A stretch of DNA of 64,000 nucleotides from Ensifer sp. USDA 6670 (GTDB taxonomy: Bacteria; Pseudomonadota; Alphaproteobacteria; Rhizobiales; Rhizobiaceae). Shown one piece after another: positions 24,536-32,367 of the stretch. Both the position numbers and the translations under genes were made by a program. The notes under the pieces were generated by a model. That model worked only from the letters and a program-made list of their open reading frames with translations. It had not been told where the DNA came from and did no database searches. The number at the start of each line of letters is the position of its first letter. Position 1 is the first letter of the stretch. The DNA is taken from positions 62,001 through 126,000 of the forward strand of contig ATWE01000014.1 in NCBI GenBank assembly GCA_000421085.1. Direction: 5' to 3'.

Positions 24536-25878
24536 GCCGTGGACACATCCTTCTCGTAGATGACGACCGCGATCTTCTGAAGGCCGCCACCGAGTGGCTG
24601 GAGATCAGCGGATTTTCGGTCTCGGCCTTCGACCGGCCGGAAGAAGCCTACCGACAGCTCCGGTGCGAAGAGCCCGACGTCGTGGTGACCGACATCCGCA
24701 TGCCCGGCATAGACGGCATGACGCTCTTGAATTCGATCGTGAGGACGCATGGTGAGGTGCCTGTCGTTCTCATGACGGGCCATGGCGACGTGACGTTGGC
24801 AGTCAGGGCGATGAAGCAGGGGGCGGAGGATTTCGTCGAAAAGCCCTATGACGCCGACTATCTTCTCTCGGTTCTCGACAAGGCGGTCGAAAAGCGCCGA
24901 CTGAAACAGGAACTCGCACGGCTGCAGGGGCTGGTCCAGGAGGGCGTCCGCCCAGAGGTCGTCGGCGACAGCCCGGCCATGCGTCACCTTCGCGGCCGCA
25001 TCGCGATGCTGGCGGATGTCGACATCGACGTATTGATTATCGGCGAGACCGGCACCGGCAAGGAACTCGTCGCCCAGGCCCTGCACCGGCAAAGCCAGCG
25101 ATCGGCCGGCCCTTTCGCGGCAATCAATTGCGCTGCACTGCCGGAAAGCATTTTCGAAAGCGAAGTCTTCGGCCATGTGAAGGGCGCCTTCACCGGTGCA
25201 CTTTCCGACAGGCAGGGCAAGTTCGAGCACGCTGACGGCGGGACCATCTTCCTGGATGAGATCGAATCCATGCCGCTTGGCCTGCAGGCGAAAATCCTGC
25301 GCGTCCTTCAGGAGCGGGTTATCGAGCGGCTCGGCGAAAATCGCCTGCGGCCAGTGGATGTCCGTATCCTCGCCGCAGCCAAGAGCGACCTTTCTCGCGA
25401 GATTGCCGCCGGGCGTTTCCGCGAGGACCTTTTCTACCGGCTCGCCACGGTCGACATACGCATTCCGCCTCTTAGGCAGCGCAAGGAGGATGTAGGCCTG
25501 CTGTTCGGACATTTCGTCTCCCTTGCCGCGCATCGCTACGGCCGCCCCGAGCGGCAGGTGCCGGCCGGTCTCATGGCGAAATTGGGCGAGGAGGCATGGC
25601 GCGGCAATGTCCGCGAACTCAAGGCGCGCGCGGAACGGTTCGCCCTCGGCCTTGATGAACCGGCGGACCATTGCGAAGAGGTCCCGGCGCCCGTCGATGC
25701 CACACTGCCGGAGCGGCTCGCAGTCTACGAGGCGTATCTGATCCGCGAAGCCCTGGAGCGTTACGACGGAAGTACGGCGAAGGCCGCTATACACCTCGGG
25801 ATTCCCCATCGCACTCTGAATGAGAAGATCGCCCGTTTCGGGCTGCGCACGTCTGCCGAGAAGCGTTCGGCGCCATGA
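24532..25878 (+). CDS. DctD-like sigma-54-dependent response regulator
   Basis: A 448-residue activator: receiver domain with D54 as phosphoacceptor (VVVTDIRMPGIDGM), AAA+ domain with Walker A GETGTGKE, an intact sigma-54 contact loop GAFTGA (residues 218-223), Walker B GGTIFLDEIESM, and a Fis-type HTH at the C-terminus (YDGSTAKAAIHLGIPHRTLN). The start overlaps the kinase stop (ATGA). Because the operon starts with a -24/-12 promoter at 19035, it is probably activated by this protein, giving substrate-induced autoregulation. Confidence 0.95.
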   Translation: MSRGHILLVDDDRDLLKAATEWLEISGFSVSAFDRPEEAYRQLRCEEPDVVVTDIRMPGIDGMTLLNSIVRTHGEVPVVLMTGHGDVTLAVRAMKQGAEDFVEKPYDADYLLSVLDKAVEKRRLKQELARLQGLVQEGVRPEVVGDSPAMRHLRGRIAMLADVDIDVLIIGETGTGKELVAQALHRQSQRSAGPFAAINCAALPESIFESEVFGHVKGAFTGALSDRQGKFEHADGGTIFLDEIESMPLGLQAKILRVLQERVIERLGENRLRPVDVRILAAAKSDLSREIAAGRFREDLFYRLATVDIRIPPLRQRKEDVGLLFGHFVSLAAHRYGRPERQVPAGLMAKLGEEAWRGNVRELKARAERFALGLDEPADHCEEVPAPVDATLPERLAVYEAYLIREALERYDGSTAKAAIHLGIPHRTLNEKIARFGLRTSAEKRSAP

Positions 25879-25942
25879 CCGCGCTCCGGTGAACTCCCAC
25901 GCCCTGTAAACCTGTCGCCGACACGGCGCAGAGCATCTGCTG

Positions 25943-25971
25943 TTGACGAATGTAATGGTATAACATAATAG
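25943..25971 (+). promoter_or_regulatory. Promoter upstream of the cobalamin riboswitch, with a metal-regulator-like palindrome
   Basis: TTGACG (25943-25948), 17 nt, TAATAG (25966-25971). The spacer contains TAATGGTATAACATAA (25953-25968), a near-palindrome that recalls Zur/Fur-family operators built on ATGTTATAACAT (one mismatch). The promoter is plausible; the operator is speculative. Confidence 0.45.
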
Positions 25972-26064
25972 ACTCGCGATAATGAAATATCGCCGCAGCA
26001 TTTGCCGGGACATAACCGTTGCCTTCCACCTTGACCGGCGGCTGCGTTCCACATTAACTGGGAC

Positions 26065-26268
26065 TGACGGTTCCCCTACCCGTGAGGTGGAGGGGATTAA
26101 TAGGGAACACGGTGCGGACGACCCAAGAGGGACCAAAACCGTGGCTGCCCCCGCAACTGTAAGCGGATCGTCGTTCATCCTTGTGGCGCCAAGGCGCCAG
26201 CCACTGCGCGCGCTGCGCGGGAAGGCAGATGAGCGACTTCTGTCCGTGAGCCAGGAGACCTGCCGTCA
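26065..26268 (+). ncRNA. Cobalamin riboswitch
   Basis: Contains the B12-box landmarks in order: AGGGAACACGGTG, GGCTGCCCCCGCAACTGTAA (core), CCACTG (26200-26205), and GTGAGCCAGGAGACCTGCC. TGACGG (26065-26070) pairs with CCGTCA (26263-26268) to close P1. A 5-bp hairpin (26286-26290 / 26297-26301) directly before a ribosome binding site could be part of the expression platform. It should repress the transporter operon when adenosylcobalamin is plentiful. Confidence 0.95.
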
Positions 26269-26316
26269 AATTGGATCCAACGTCACGGGCGGGGATGCCC
26301 GGAACAGGAGCAAGCC

Positions 26317-26409
26317 ATGACCATCTTTCGCGCCTTGCGGCGCACGCTTTCATCAATTTCCCCGAGATCCTGCCGTCACTCATCCGATCGAAACCGATCG
26401 GCAGGCTGA
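26317..26409 (+). CDS. Possible leader peptide between the riboswitch and the transporter operon
   Basis: A 30-codon frame, MTIFRALRRTLSS..., with an AGGAG six bases before its ATG, better than the site of the following receptor gene. It is Arg/Ser-rich and has no family. It lies 15 nt after the hairpin of the riboswitch and ends 41 nt before ATG 26451, so its translation could be the switch-controlled step. It may also be fortuitous. Confidence 0.35.
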   Translation: MTIFRALRRTLSSISPRSCRHSSDRNRSAG

Positions 26410-26450
26410 CGATCACGGCCGCATAGCGGCTTCACATTCGGGGACTATTC

Positions 26451-27518
26451 ATGAACAGCTTTCTGAAACGACCGCTCATTGCGGGTCTCATCACTTTTTC
26501 CATCGGCGCAACGGCTCTTGGCCATCCCGCCTTCGCTGCCGAGACGACCTATCCGCTGACACTCGAGAATTGCGGACGGCAGATCACCTTCGACAAGACG
26601 CCGACGCGCACCGTCTCGATCGGCCAGAGCAGCACCGAGATCCTCTATCTGCTCGGCCTTGCGGACAAGGTCGCCGGCACCGCCCTTTGGGTCGGCCCCG
26701 TCCTCGAAGGTTACGAGAAGGTCAATGCCGGGGTCGAGCGCCTGGCAGACAACGATCCGAGCTTCGAAAGCGTGCTTGCCAAGAAGCCGGACATGGTGGC
26801 GGTCCAATTTCAGTGGCAGGTCGGCCCGGAAGGCGTGGTCGCGAGGCCGGAGCAGTTCGAGGAGCTCGGCATTCCGGTCTACACATCGCCTTCGGATTGC
26901 ACCGGCAAGGAGAATTCGGCGGCGAGCGACGGCGTGCGCCGGCAGGTCTTCACCATGGACCTCGTCTATCGGGAAATTCGCGAGCTGGCGCAGATCTACA
27001 ATGTTCAGGACAAAGGCGAGAAGGTCGTCGCCGAGCTTAAAAGCCGAGAAGAGGCGGCGCGCGCCAAGGTCGCCTCGACCGGGGAAAAGCTCTCGGCGGT
27101 CTTCTGGTTCTCCAGCGCTGCCGATGCCGACCCCTATGTCGCCGGCAGGAATGGCGCACCCGGCTACATTATGGCGGCGCTCGGGATCGAAAACATCATC
27201 GACACGGAAGACGAATGGCCGACGGTCGGCTGGGAAACCATTGCCAAGGCCGGGCCGACAATGATCGTTGCCGGCTCAATGGAACGTCGACGCTACCCGC
27301 TCGACAGCCTCGAGGCCAAACTCGAATTCCTGAAGACGGATCCCGTGGCGAGCCTCATGCCGGCAGTTGCCCAAGGCTATGTGTTCGCCATGGATGCGCA
27401 GGCGATGAACCCGACGATCCGCACGATCGAAGGCATCGAAGCGCTGGCGGATGCCATCGCCGAGGCCGGACTTGCCTCCAAGGCTGGGCTGGCCTCCAAG
27501 GGTGGATTGGGCAAGTGA
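26451..27518 (+). CDS. ABC transporter substrate-binding protein, BtuF/FepB type (corrinoid uptake likely)
   Basis: A 355-residue periplasmic binding protein of the cobalamin/Fe3+-siderophore class. Signal peptide to about PAFAAE; then YPLTLENCGRQITFDKTPTR, IGQSSTEILYLLGLADKV and SVLAKKPDMVAVQFQWQV, all typical. The control by a cobalamin riboswitch argues for a corrinoid ligand or precursor rather than iron. The C-terminus is odd: LASK is repeated (GLASKAGLASKGGLGK), a low-complexity tail. It is first in an operon with permease and ATPase, each overlapping by about 4 nt. Confidence 0.9.
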   Translation: MNSFLKRPLIAGLITFSIGATALGHPAFAAETTYPLTLENCGRQITFDKTPTRTVSIGQSSTEILYLLGLADKVAGTALWVGPVLEGYEKVNAGVERLADNDPSFESVLAKKPDMVAVQFQWQVGPEGVVARPEQFEELGIPVYTSPSDCTGKENSAASDGVRRQVFTMDLVYREIRELAQIYNVQDKGEKVVAELKSREEAARAKVASTGEKLSAVFWFSSAADADPYVAGRNGAPGYIMAALGIENIIDTEDEWPTVGWETIAKAGPTMIVAGSMERRRYPLDSLEAKLEFLKTDPVASLMPAVAQGYVFAMDAQAMNPTIRTIEGIEALADAIAEAGLASKAGLASKGGLGK

Positions 27519-28558
27519 GCCGCGTGCTGACCCAGGCCGGGCGAACGGGCACGGGCCGCGTCGGCGCAGCTCTCGCCGCGCTCGTCATCCTGTTCGCGGC
27601 ACTCTGGATGGGCGCTGCGATCGGCGAAACGGCGATCCCGTTCAAGACCGTTGCGCAGACAGTCGCGAACCGGTTGTGGAACGCCGGCTATCCGCTGGCG
27701 CCGATCGACGAGGGCATCATCTGGAGCTACCGGCTGAGCCGGGCAGTCGTGGCCGCTTCGTGCGGGGCGGCACTCGCGCTCTCCGGCGCCGTGCTGCAAT
27801 CGCTGCTGCGCAACCCGCTGGCCGATCCTTACATTCTCGGCATCTCCGCCGGCGCCTCGACGGGCGCGGTCAGCGTCGCTATCCTCGGTGTGGGGGCCGG
27901 GATGCTGACCCTGCCGCTCGGCGCCTTCATCGGCGCGCTGGTCGCTTTCGTCCTGGTGAGCCTGCTGGCGGTGAAGGCCGGCCGCGGCACCGCGGCGATC
28001 ATCCTGGCAGGTGTGGCGGGGTCACAGCTCTTCAACGCGCTGACCTCCTTCATCGTCACCAAGGCGGCGACGGCTGAGCAGGCGCGCGGCATCATGTTCT
28101 GGCTGCTCGGCAACCTTTCGGGCGTGCGCTGGCCGGATGCCTGGCTCGCCGTGCCGGCGACGCTTCTCGGTCTCGTCGTCTGCCTCTGGCATGCCCGTCC
28201 TCTCGACGCGTTTACCTTCGGGTCGGAATCGGCTGCCTCGCTCGGCATCTCGGTCAGGCGAACCTATTTCGCGCTCGTCGGCGTTTCGGCGATGATGACG
28301 GCGGTGATGGTATCAATCGTCGGGTCGATCGGTTTCGTCGGCCTGGTCATCCCCCATGCGGCGCGCATGCTCGTCGGCGTCCGCCACGGTGTCCTGCTGC
28401 CGGCAGCAGCGCTCATCGGGGCCGTCTTCATGATCCTCGCGGACATACTGTCGCGCGTTCTCATTCCCGGCCAGGTCCTGCCGATCGGCGTGATCACAGC
28501 GCTCGTCGGCGCTCCGGCCTTCGCGTTGATACTCGGACAAAGGAGGGACCGCGCATGA
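27515..28558 (+). CDS. ABC transporter permease, FecCD/BtuC family
   Basis: A 347-residue permease with about ten helices. Family blocks: YRLSRAVVAASCGAALALSG, LQSLLRNPLADPYILGISAG, and GSIGFVGLVIPHAARMLVGV before the C-terminal coupling region. The start is GTG 27515, which overlaps the TGA of the receptor gene (GTGA); the longer frame from 27215 runs through the receptor gene and is rejected. It forms the membrane dimer of the BtuFCD-like importer. Confidence 0.93.
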   Translation: MSRVLTQAGRTGTGRVGAALAALVILFAALWMGAAIGETAIPFKTVAQTVANRLWNAGYPLAPIDEGIIWSYRLSRAVVAASCGAALALSGAVLQSLLRNPLADPYILGISAGASTGAVSVAILGVGAGMLTLPLGAFIGALVAFVLVSLLAVKAGRGTAAIILAGVAGSQLFNALTSFIVTKAATAEQARGIMFWLLGNLSGVRWPDAWLAVPATLLGLVVCLWHARPLDAFTFGSESAASLGISVRRTYFALVGVSAMMTAVMVSIVGSIGFVGLVIPHAARMLVGVRHGVLLPAAALIGAVFMILADILSRVLIPGQVLPIGVITALVGAPAFALILGQRRDRA

Positions 28559-29355
28559 CGCTTTCGGCGAGCCGGGTTTCATGGTCGGCCGGCGGGGTGG
28601 ATATCCTGAAGGAGGTTTCCCTCACGGTTGAAACGGGAGAGTTCCTCGGCATCATCGGCCCGAACGGTTCCGGCAAGACGAGCCTGATGTCGCTCATATC
28701 CGGCATACGCAAGCCGAAGCGGGGGGAGGTGCTTCTGGACGGTTTTCCGATCGGGACGCTCGGCCGCCGCACGGTCGCGCAAAGGCTCGCTCTGGTCGAG
28801 CAGCAGGCCGAGACCGGCGAGAGGATCACCGCGCGCCAGGCGGTCGAGCTCGGCCGCACACCTTATCTCGGGACGCTTTCGCCCTGGTCGCCGGAGGACG
28901 ATGAGATCGTCGAGGCGGCGCTCGAAAATGTGGACATGGCGCATCTTGCCGATCGCCTCTGGCACACGCTCTCCGGCGGCGAGCGGCAAAGGCTGCACAT
29001 TGCTCGGGCGCTGGCGCAGCAATCGAAGATACTGCTCCTTGACGAGCCGACCAACCATCTCGACATCGGCCACCAGATCAGCCTGCTGGACCTCGTTCGC
29101 CGCCAGGACCTGACAGTGGTCGCAGCGCTCCATGATCTCAACCACGCCGCCATGTTCTGCGACCGGATCGCGGTGATGCAGGCCGGCCGGCTGGTGGCAC
29201 TCGGGCGCCCGCGGGAGGTACTGACGGTCGAGCGCATCCGCACGGTGTTCGGAATCGAGGTCGAGGTGGAGCACGACTTCGACGGAAGCTGCTCCATCCG
29301 CTATCGCGCAAGACGCCCGCGTCCGCTTGCCGCAATCGCCGCAGCCGGAGTCTGA
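28555..29355 (+). CDS. ABC transporter ATP-binding protein, FecE/BtuD family
   Basis: A 266-residue ATPase: Walker A GPNGSGKTS, Q-loop ALVEQQAETGE, signature LSGGERQRLHIARAL, Walker B ILLLDEPTNHLD, and the H-loop in VAALHDLNHAA. ATG 28555 overlaps the permease stop (ATGA). It energises import by the partner permease. The gene is followed after 4 nt by a broken methyltransferase gene in the same operon. Confidence 0.95.
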   Translation: MTLSASRVSWSAGGVDILKEVSLTVETGEFLGIIGPNGSGKTSLMSLISGIRKPKRGEVLLDGFPIGTLGRRTVAQRLALVEQQAETGERITARQAVELGRTPYLGTLSPWSPEDDEIVEAALENVDMAHLADRLWHTLSGGERQRLHIARALAQQSKILLLDEPTNHLDIGHQISLLDLVRRQDLTVVAALHDLNHAAMFCDRIAVMQAGRLVALGRPREVLTVERIRTVFGIEVEVEHDFDGSCSIRYRARRPRPLAAIAAAGV

Positions 29356-29359
29356 ACCC

Positions 29360-30117
29360 ATGGACATGCGCAACCACCACCTGAAGGAAGATATCCGCGA
29401 ATACTGGTCAAAGCGGTCGGAAACGTTCGACCTCGCCTTCGGCCATCGGGCGCGAGGCCGCTGAAGATTCTCGAACTCGCCTGCGGGACGGGGGAGGTGA
29501 CCAACGTGCTCCTTTCGCTCGGCCACGAAGTGACGGCGCTCGATTTCTCCGAGGCCATGCTCGCCGTCGCGCGGCGCAAGCACGCAGGCAACGGCAGTGT
29601 CCGTTTCATTCTGGCCGATGCCGAGCGCACGATGGAGCCGGACGAGACCTATGATGCCGTGGTCTGCCGGCATCTCGTCTGGACGCTGACAGAGCCGGAG
29701 CAGGCTTTTGCCGAATGGTTCCGCCTGCTGAAGCCGGGCGGCAGGCTGCTCGTCTTCGACGGAGACTGGTCGAAACCCACGCCGCTCGGCCGTCTGGCGT
29801 CGGTCGCTGTGGCTGCTCTCGAGCGGATCATCGGCCATGACCCGCATTACGACGGGGCCATGAGCGAACGCCACGGGGCGATCATGGAGCGTTTGCCCTT
29901 CGGCGACGGCCTCACCGTCGAAAGACTTCTCCCTTTGATCGAAGACGCGGGGTTCGAGAACATAGAGTTGCCATCCCGCCGCCCGATCGCGGCGGCCCAG
30001 CGCAGGAATGCCGATCTCAGAAACAGGCTGAGGACGTTCTTCTATCGCAGGTTCTTTCTCGTCTGCTCGCGGCCTTCGGGAAATGCGGCGCAGGTAGATC
30101 ATTTCCCAACGCACTAG
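29360..30117 (+). pseudogene. SAM-dependent methyltransferase, frameshifted with internal deletion
   Basis: A class I methyltransferase gene in two pieces. ATG 29360 opens MDMRNHHLKEDIREYWSKRS and ETFDLAFGHR, then frame 2 stops at 29462. The rest continues in frame 1 from LKILELACGTGEVTNVLLSL (motif I) through LADAERTMEPDETYDAVVCR and LLKPGGRLLVFDGDW. The FGHR start usually lies some 20-25 residues before motif I, but here about 6 codons remain, so a deletion near 29446-29455 removed sequence and shifted the frame. It closes the corrinoid-transporter operon; the intact gene might modify or act with the imported corrinoid (inference). A shorter frame from 29497 lacks motif I. Confidence 0.75.
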
Positions 30118-30180
30118 GTCACGATGCTTCCGGTCGGGTCGACCTAAAGGCCGTCATCGGATCCAAATTCAACCTCAAAA

Positions 30181-30206
30181 GGAACTCCGGGCCCCCGGCC
30201 GCCGTT
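30181..30206 (+). promoter_or_regulatory. Candidate EcfG promoter (18-nt spacer)
   Basis: GGAAC at 30181-30185 and GTT at 30204-30206, preceded by C, fit GGAAC-N17-CGTT. It lies 52 nt upstream of ATG 30258. Confidence 0.5.
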
Positions 30207-30257
30207 TCCGGGTTGCTGTCTCCAACAAGTTGGGACCCAGATACGGAGGATGAGCAT

Positions 30258-30656
30258 ATGGCACAGGAAAAGCGACTCGGATCCACCATACCGCGCGGCG
30301 TGGTCGATACGAAGAACGGATCGGTGGGCGTTCCGGAGCAGGCAAGCATGGAAGAGGAAGTCAGGTCGTTGCGCGAGCAGGTCAATGCGCTGACCGAAAA
30401 GCTCTCCGATCTCGGCATCTATTCCGGCAGGGCCATCGCGGACACCGGCCGAAGGGCCGGGGAGATGGCGAGGGAACATCCCGCCTGGACGGCACTCGCC
30501 GTGATCGGTCTTCTGGGGCTGATCATTGCAGGGACCAACCGGCCCTATTGGCATTCGCGAAGCTCCTCGCGCATTGAGGACCTGATCGCCGATATCGAGG
30601 ACCGGCTGAGCGATCTGAAGGGCCGTTACTGGTCAAGCAGCTGGCGGCCCTGGTGA
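30258..30656 (+). CDS. DUF883/ElaB-like membrane-anchored stress protein
   Basis: A 132-residue protein. Residues 30-62 form an amphipathic heptad helix (EEEVRSLREQVNALTEKLSD), followed by AREHPAWTALAVIGLLGLII, a single membrane helix introduced by the HPW motif typical of ElaB/YqjD and DUF883 proteins. The C-terminus is again helical and charged. ATG 30258 follows CGGAGGA. Related proteins attach to the inner membrane and associate with stationary-phase ribosomes in Escherichia coli; the EcfG-like promoter agrees with a stress role. Confidence 0.75.
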   Translation: MAQEKRLGSTIPRGVVDTKNGSVGVPEQASMEEEVRSLREQVNALTEKLSDLGIYSGRAIADTGRRAGEMAREHPAWTALAVIGLLGLIIAGTNRPYWHSRSSSRIEDLIADIEDRLSDLKGRYWSSSWRPW

Positions 30657-30740
30657 AATTGCGGCCCGTCCTGCCGGAAACAAAGTGCGATCCATGGGAG
30701 AGTCCTGCCGCAATCGGGAGATCGGCGGCATGCTTTGCGG

Positions 30741-30765
30741 GGAACCGATGGGTTTCTCGCTTGTT
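30741..30765 (+). promoter_or_regulatory. Candidate EcfG promoter
   Basis: GGAAC (30741-30745), 17 nt, GTT (30763-30765). It lies 62 nt before ATG 30827. Confidence 0.6.
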
Positions 30766-30826
30766 CGGCCGTCGTGTCGAAGGTCGCCGGCGCGTGCCGG
30801 CCAGAAACAAGGAATGGAGCGCCGAG

Positions 30827-31012
30827 ATGGAACACAAATCGGACCGTGCAAAGACCAAGGGCGAAAGCGGCACCGCCAAGAAGAACCAACCGGGTCACGT
30901 AGGCGGCGACGAGGCCCGCAAGGCGCAGGAATGGCATGGCGGTTCCAAGGCTTCGAAAGGCGACGTCAACCGGGAAGACAAGCGCAACCCGAATTCGAGC
31001 GCGAAGAGCTGA
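30827..31012 (+). CDS. Small hydrophilic stress-type protein
   Basis: A 61-residue, very charged protein rich in Lys, Gly, Glu and Asn (KKNQPGHVGGDEARKAQEWH), with no hydrophobic core; probably disordered. The composition recalls KGG-type or hydrophilin-like desiccation proteins, but no motif is diagnostic. ATG 30827 is used because the longer frame from 30653 starts upstream of the promoter. The EcfG-type promoter suggests induction in general stress. Confidence 0.7.
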   Translation: MEHKSDRAKTKGESGTAKKNQPGHVGGDEARKAQEWHGGSKASKGDVNREDKRNPNSSAKS

Positions 31013-31015
31013 GCC

Positions 31016-31462
31016 TCATTCAGAGTCCAGCTCGATGAGCGCTATCCCGAGTTCCAGTCGCTTGCGCCGGCGCAATCCGGTCGGGCTTTCGCGGATGATG
31101 ACCTCCAAGGTCGGACGGACGTGACCCTCGAGAAGGTGGCCGCCTCGGGTCGATCCGTCTTCCAATCCCAGAACCGCATGCAAATGCAGGCTCGGGCGGC
31201 CGGCTTCGTCGCGGGCAATGTCGCCGATCGCGCTCAGAACTTCCGATTGCTCTGATACGGGGATCTTCCGGTAATCTCTGCTTTCGAAACGGAAGAAGCC
31301 CACCGTGGCACTGCTGAAGGCGCCGATCGCCGTTACCGACGCGCCCGCGATGTCCGCCTGCGCTGCGAAGGCCGAAATGGCCGAGAATGCTTCGTCGCCC
31401 TCCTCGAGTACGAGAATGAAGGTGCGTTCGCTCGCGTCTTGCGCCAAAAGTTTCTGTTTCAT
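31016..31462 (-). CDS. PPC-domain (DUF296) DNA-binding-like protein
   Basis: A 148-residue protein consisting of one PPC domain (plant and prokaryote conserved). Signature: HLHAVLGLEDGSTRGGHLLE, whose histidines lie in the conserved metal-site region of prokaryotic members, and ASVTAIGAFSSATVGFF earlier. Prokaryotic members form trimers of unknown function; in plants the domain is fused to AT-hooks. ATG 31462 lies about 24 nt downstream of an EcfG-type -10, with GAGGG as ribosome binding site. It is convergent with the small protein at 30827, with only 3 nt between stops. Confidence 0.88.
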   Translation of the reverse strand: MKQKLLAQDASERTFILVLEEGDEAFSAISAFAAQADIAGASVTAIGAFSSATVGFFRFESRDYRKIPVSEQSEVLSAIGDIARDEAGRPSLHLHAVLGLEDGSTRGGHLLEGHVRPTLEVIIRESPTGLRRRKRLELGIALIELDSE

Positions 31463-31485
31463 CAATTCGCCCTCGTCTCCGCCCG

Positions 31486-31510
31486 AACTTTTACCGTGCC
31501 GATCTGTTCC
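31486..31510 (-). promoter_or_regulatory. Candidate EcfG promoter (leftward)
   Basis: On the reverse strand GGAAC (31510-31506), 17 nt, GTT (31488-31486). It is immediately upstream of the PPC-domain gene. Confidence 0.62.
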
Positions 31511-31700
31511 GGATTGAGCGAAGCGCCGGATCGTTCATCCAGTGCCGGGCAGCGCACGCCGATTTTCCTCGAACGCTGGCGGTTCGCGCCGAACGGGGGC
31601 ATGATCGTCCCTGGCGGCGGATCGCGCCGCCGTCTCTTGCCGCGCCAACAAGGAGACCCGGCGAGCCTGGGATCAAACCAGAACCCTTCAGGAGGAAACC

Positions 31701-31910
31701 GTGAGCGAGCACGTCTACAAGAAGATCGAGCTGATCGGCAGTTCGCCGAACTCGATAGACGAGGCAATCGAAGGCGCGATTTCGCGTGCTTCGAAAACCA
31801 CCCGGAATCTCGACTGGTTCGAAGTCGACCAGATTCGCGGCCAGATCGTGAATGGCAAGGTCGCGCATTACCAGGTGGTGATGAAGGTGGGCTTCCGCAT
31901 CGACGATTGA
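31701..31910 (+). CDS. Dodecin (flavin-binding storage protein)
   Basis: A 69-residue dodecin: starts with HVYKKIELIGSSPNSIDEAI, then EGAISRASKTTRNLDWFEVD containing the tryptophan that stacks on the flavin, and ends in VAHYQVVMKVGFRIDD. Dodecins form hollow dodecamers that bind riboflavin, FMN or lumichrome and protect cells from free flavins. The start is GTG 31701 after AGGAGG. The upstream 238 bp hold the divergent EcfG promoter of the PPC gene; no matching rightward site was seen. Confidence 0.95.
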   Translation: MSEHVYKKIELIGSSPNSIDEAIEGAISRASKTTRNLDWFEVDQIRGQIVNGKVAHYQVVMKVGFRIDD

Positions 31911-32367
31911 GGCGCCGAGAGCGCGATGCGACATTCCGCGCCGACTTGTTCTGCGGGTTGTGGCCCGTCGCGAAGGGCCGGCTGACAACTGAATGTTCAT
32001 GTATGTTCGCGCGCCAAGTACTGACAGTTTCGTACCGGGCGCGCCGCTTTCCCATGCCGATCTGCCGCCCACCATCAATTTCATAAATAGAAGCATTCGA
32101 ACTATGAAATTCACCAAAGGCGACTTCTATGTATGATCGCGGCTCCCAAGCCGGCCGGCATGTACCCATCGCGCCTGACGAATCGGCTGCATCGGCACCG
32201 CCTGCGTGTTCGCAGTGGGAGGCCACAGAAGTCATTCTCGATCGGAATGAGTCGAGGTGTCTGTGGCCGATGAACAAGCCGGCTTGCAATATTCGCACGT
32301 GAAGTTAGTCAGGCCGCAGGCGTGGGCAGACTCGCGGAAGACATGGCACCAGGAAGGAAAGCAGTTC
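31911..32367. other. Intergenic region upstream of the AGCS symporter
   Basis: About 457 bases without a convincing gene. A 57-codon frame from ATG 32129 has an acceptable ribosome binding site but no recognisable protein. An 8-bp inverted repeat (32078-32085 / 32103-32110) could be an operator. A longer start for the symporter (GTG 32257) is possible but lacks a good site. Confidence 0.5.
32078..32110. promoter_or_regulatory. Inverted repeat, possible operator
   Basis: ATTTCATA (32078-32085) and TATGAAAT (32103-32110), 17 nt apart, in an AT-rich island upstream of the AGCS symporter gene. Confidence 0.35.
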
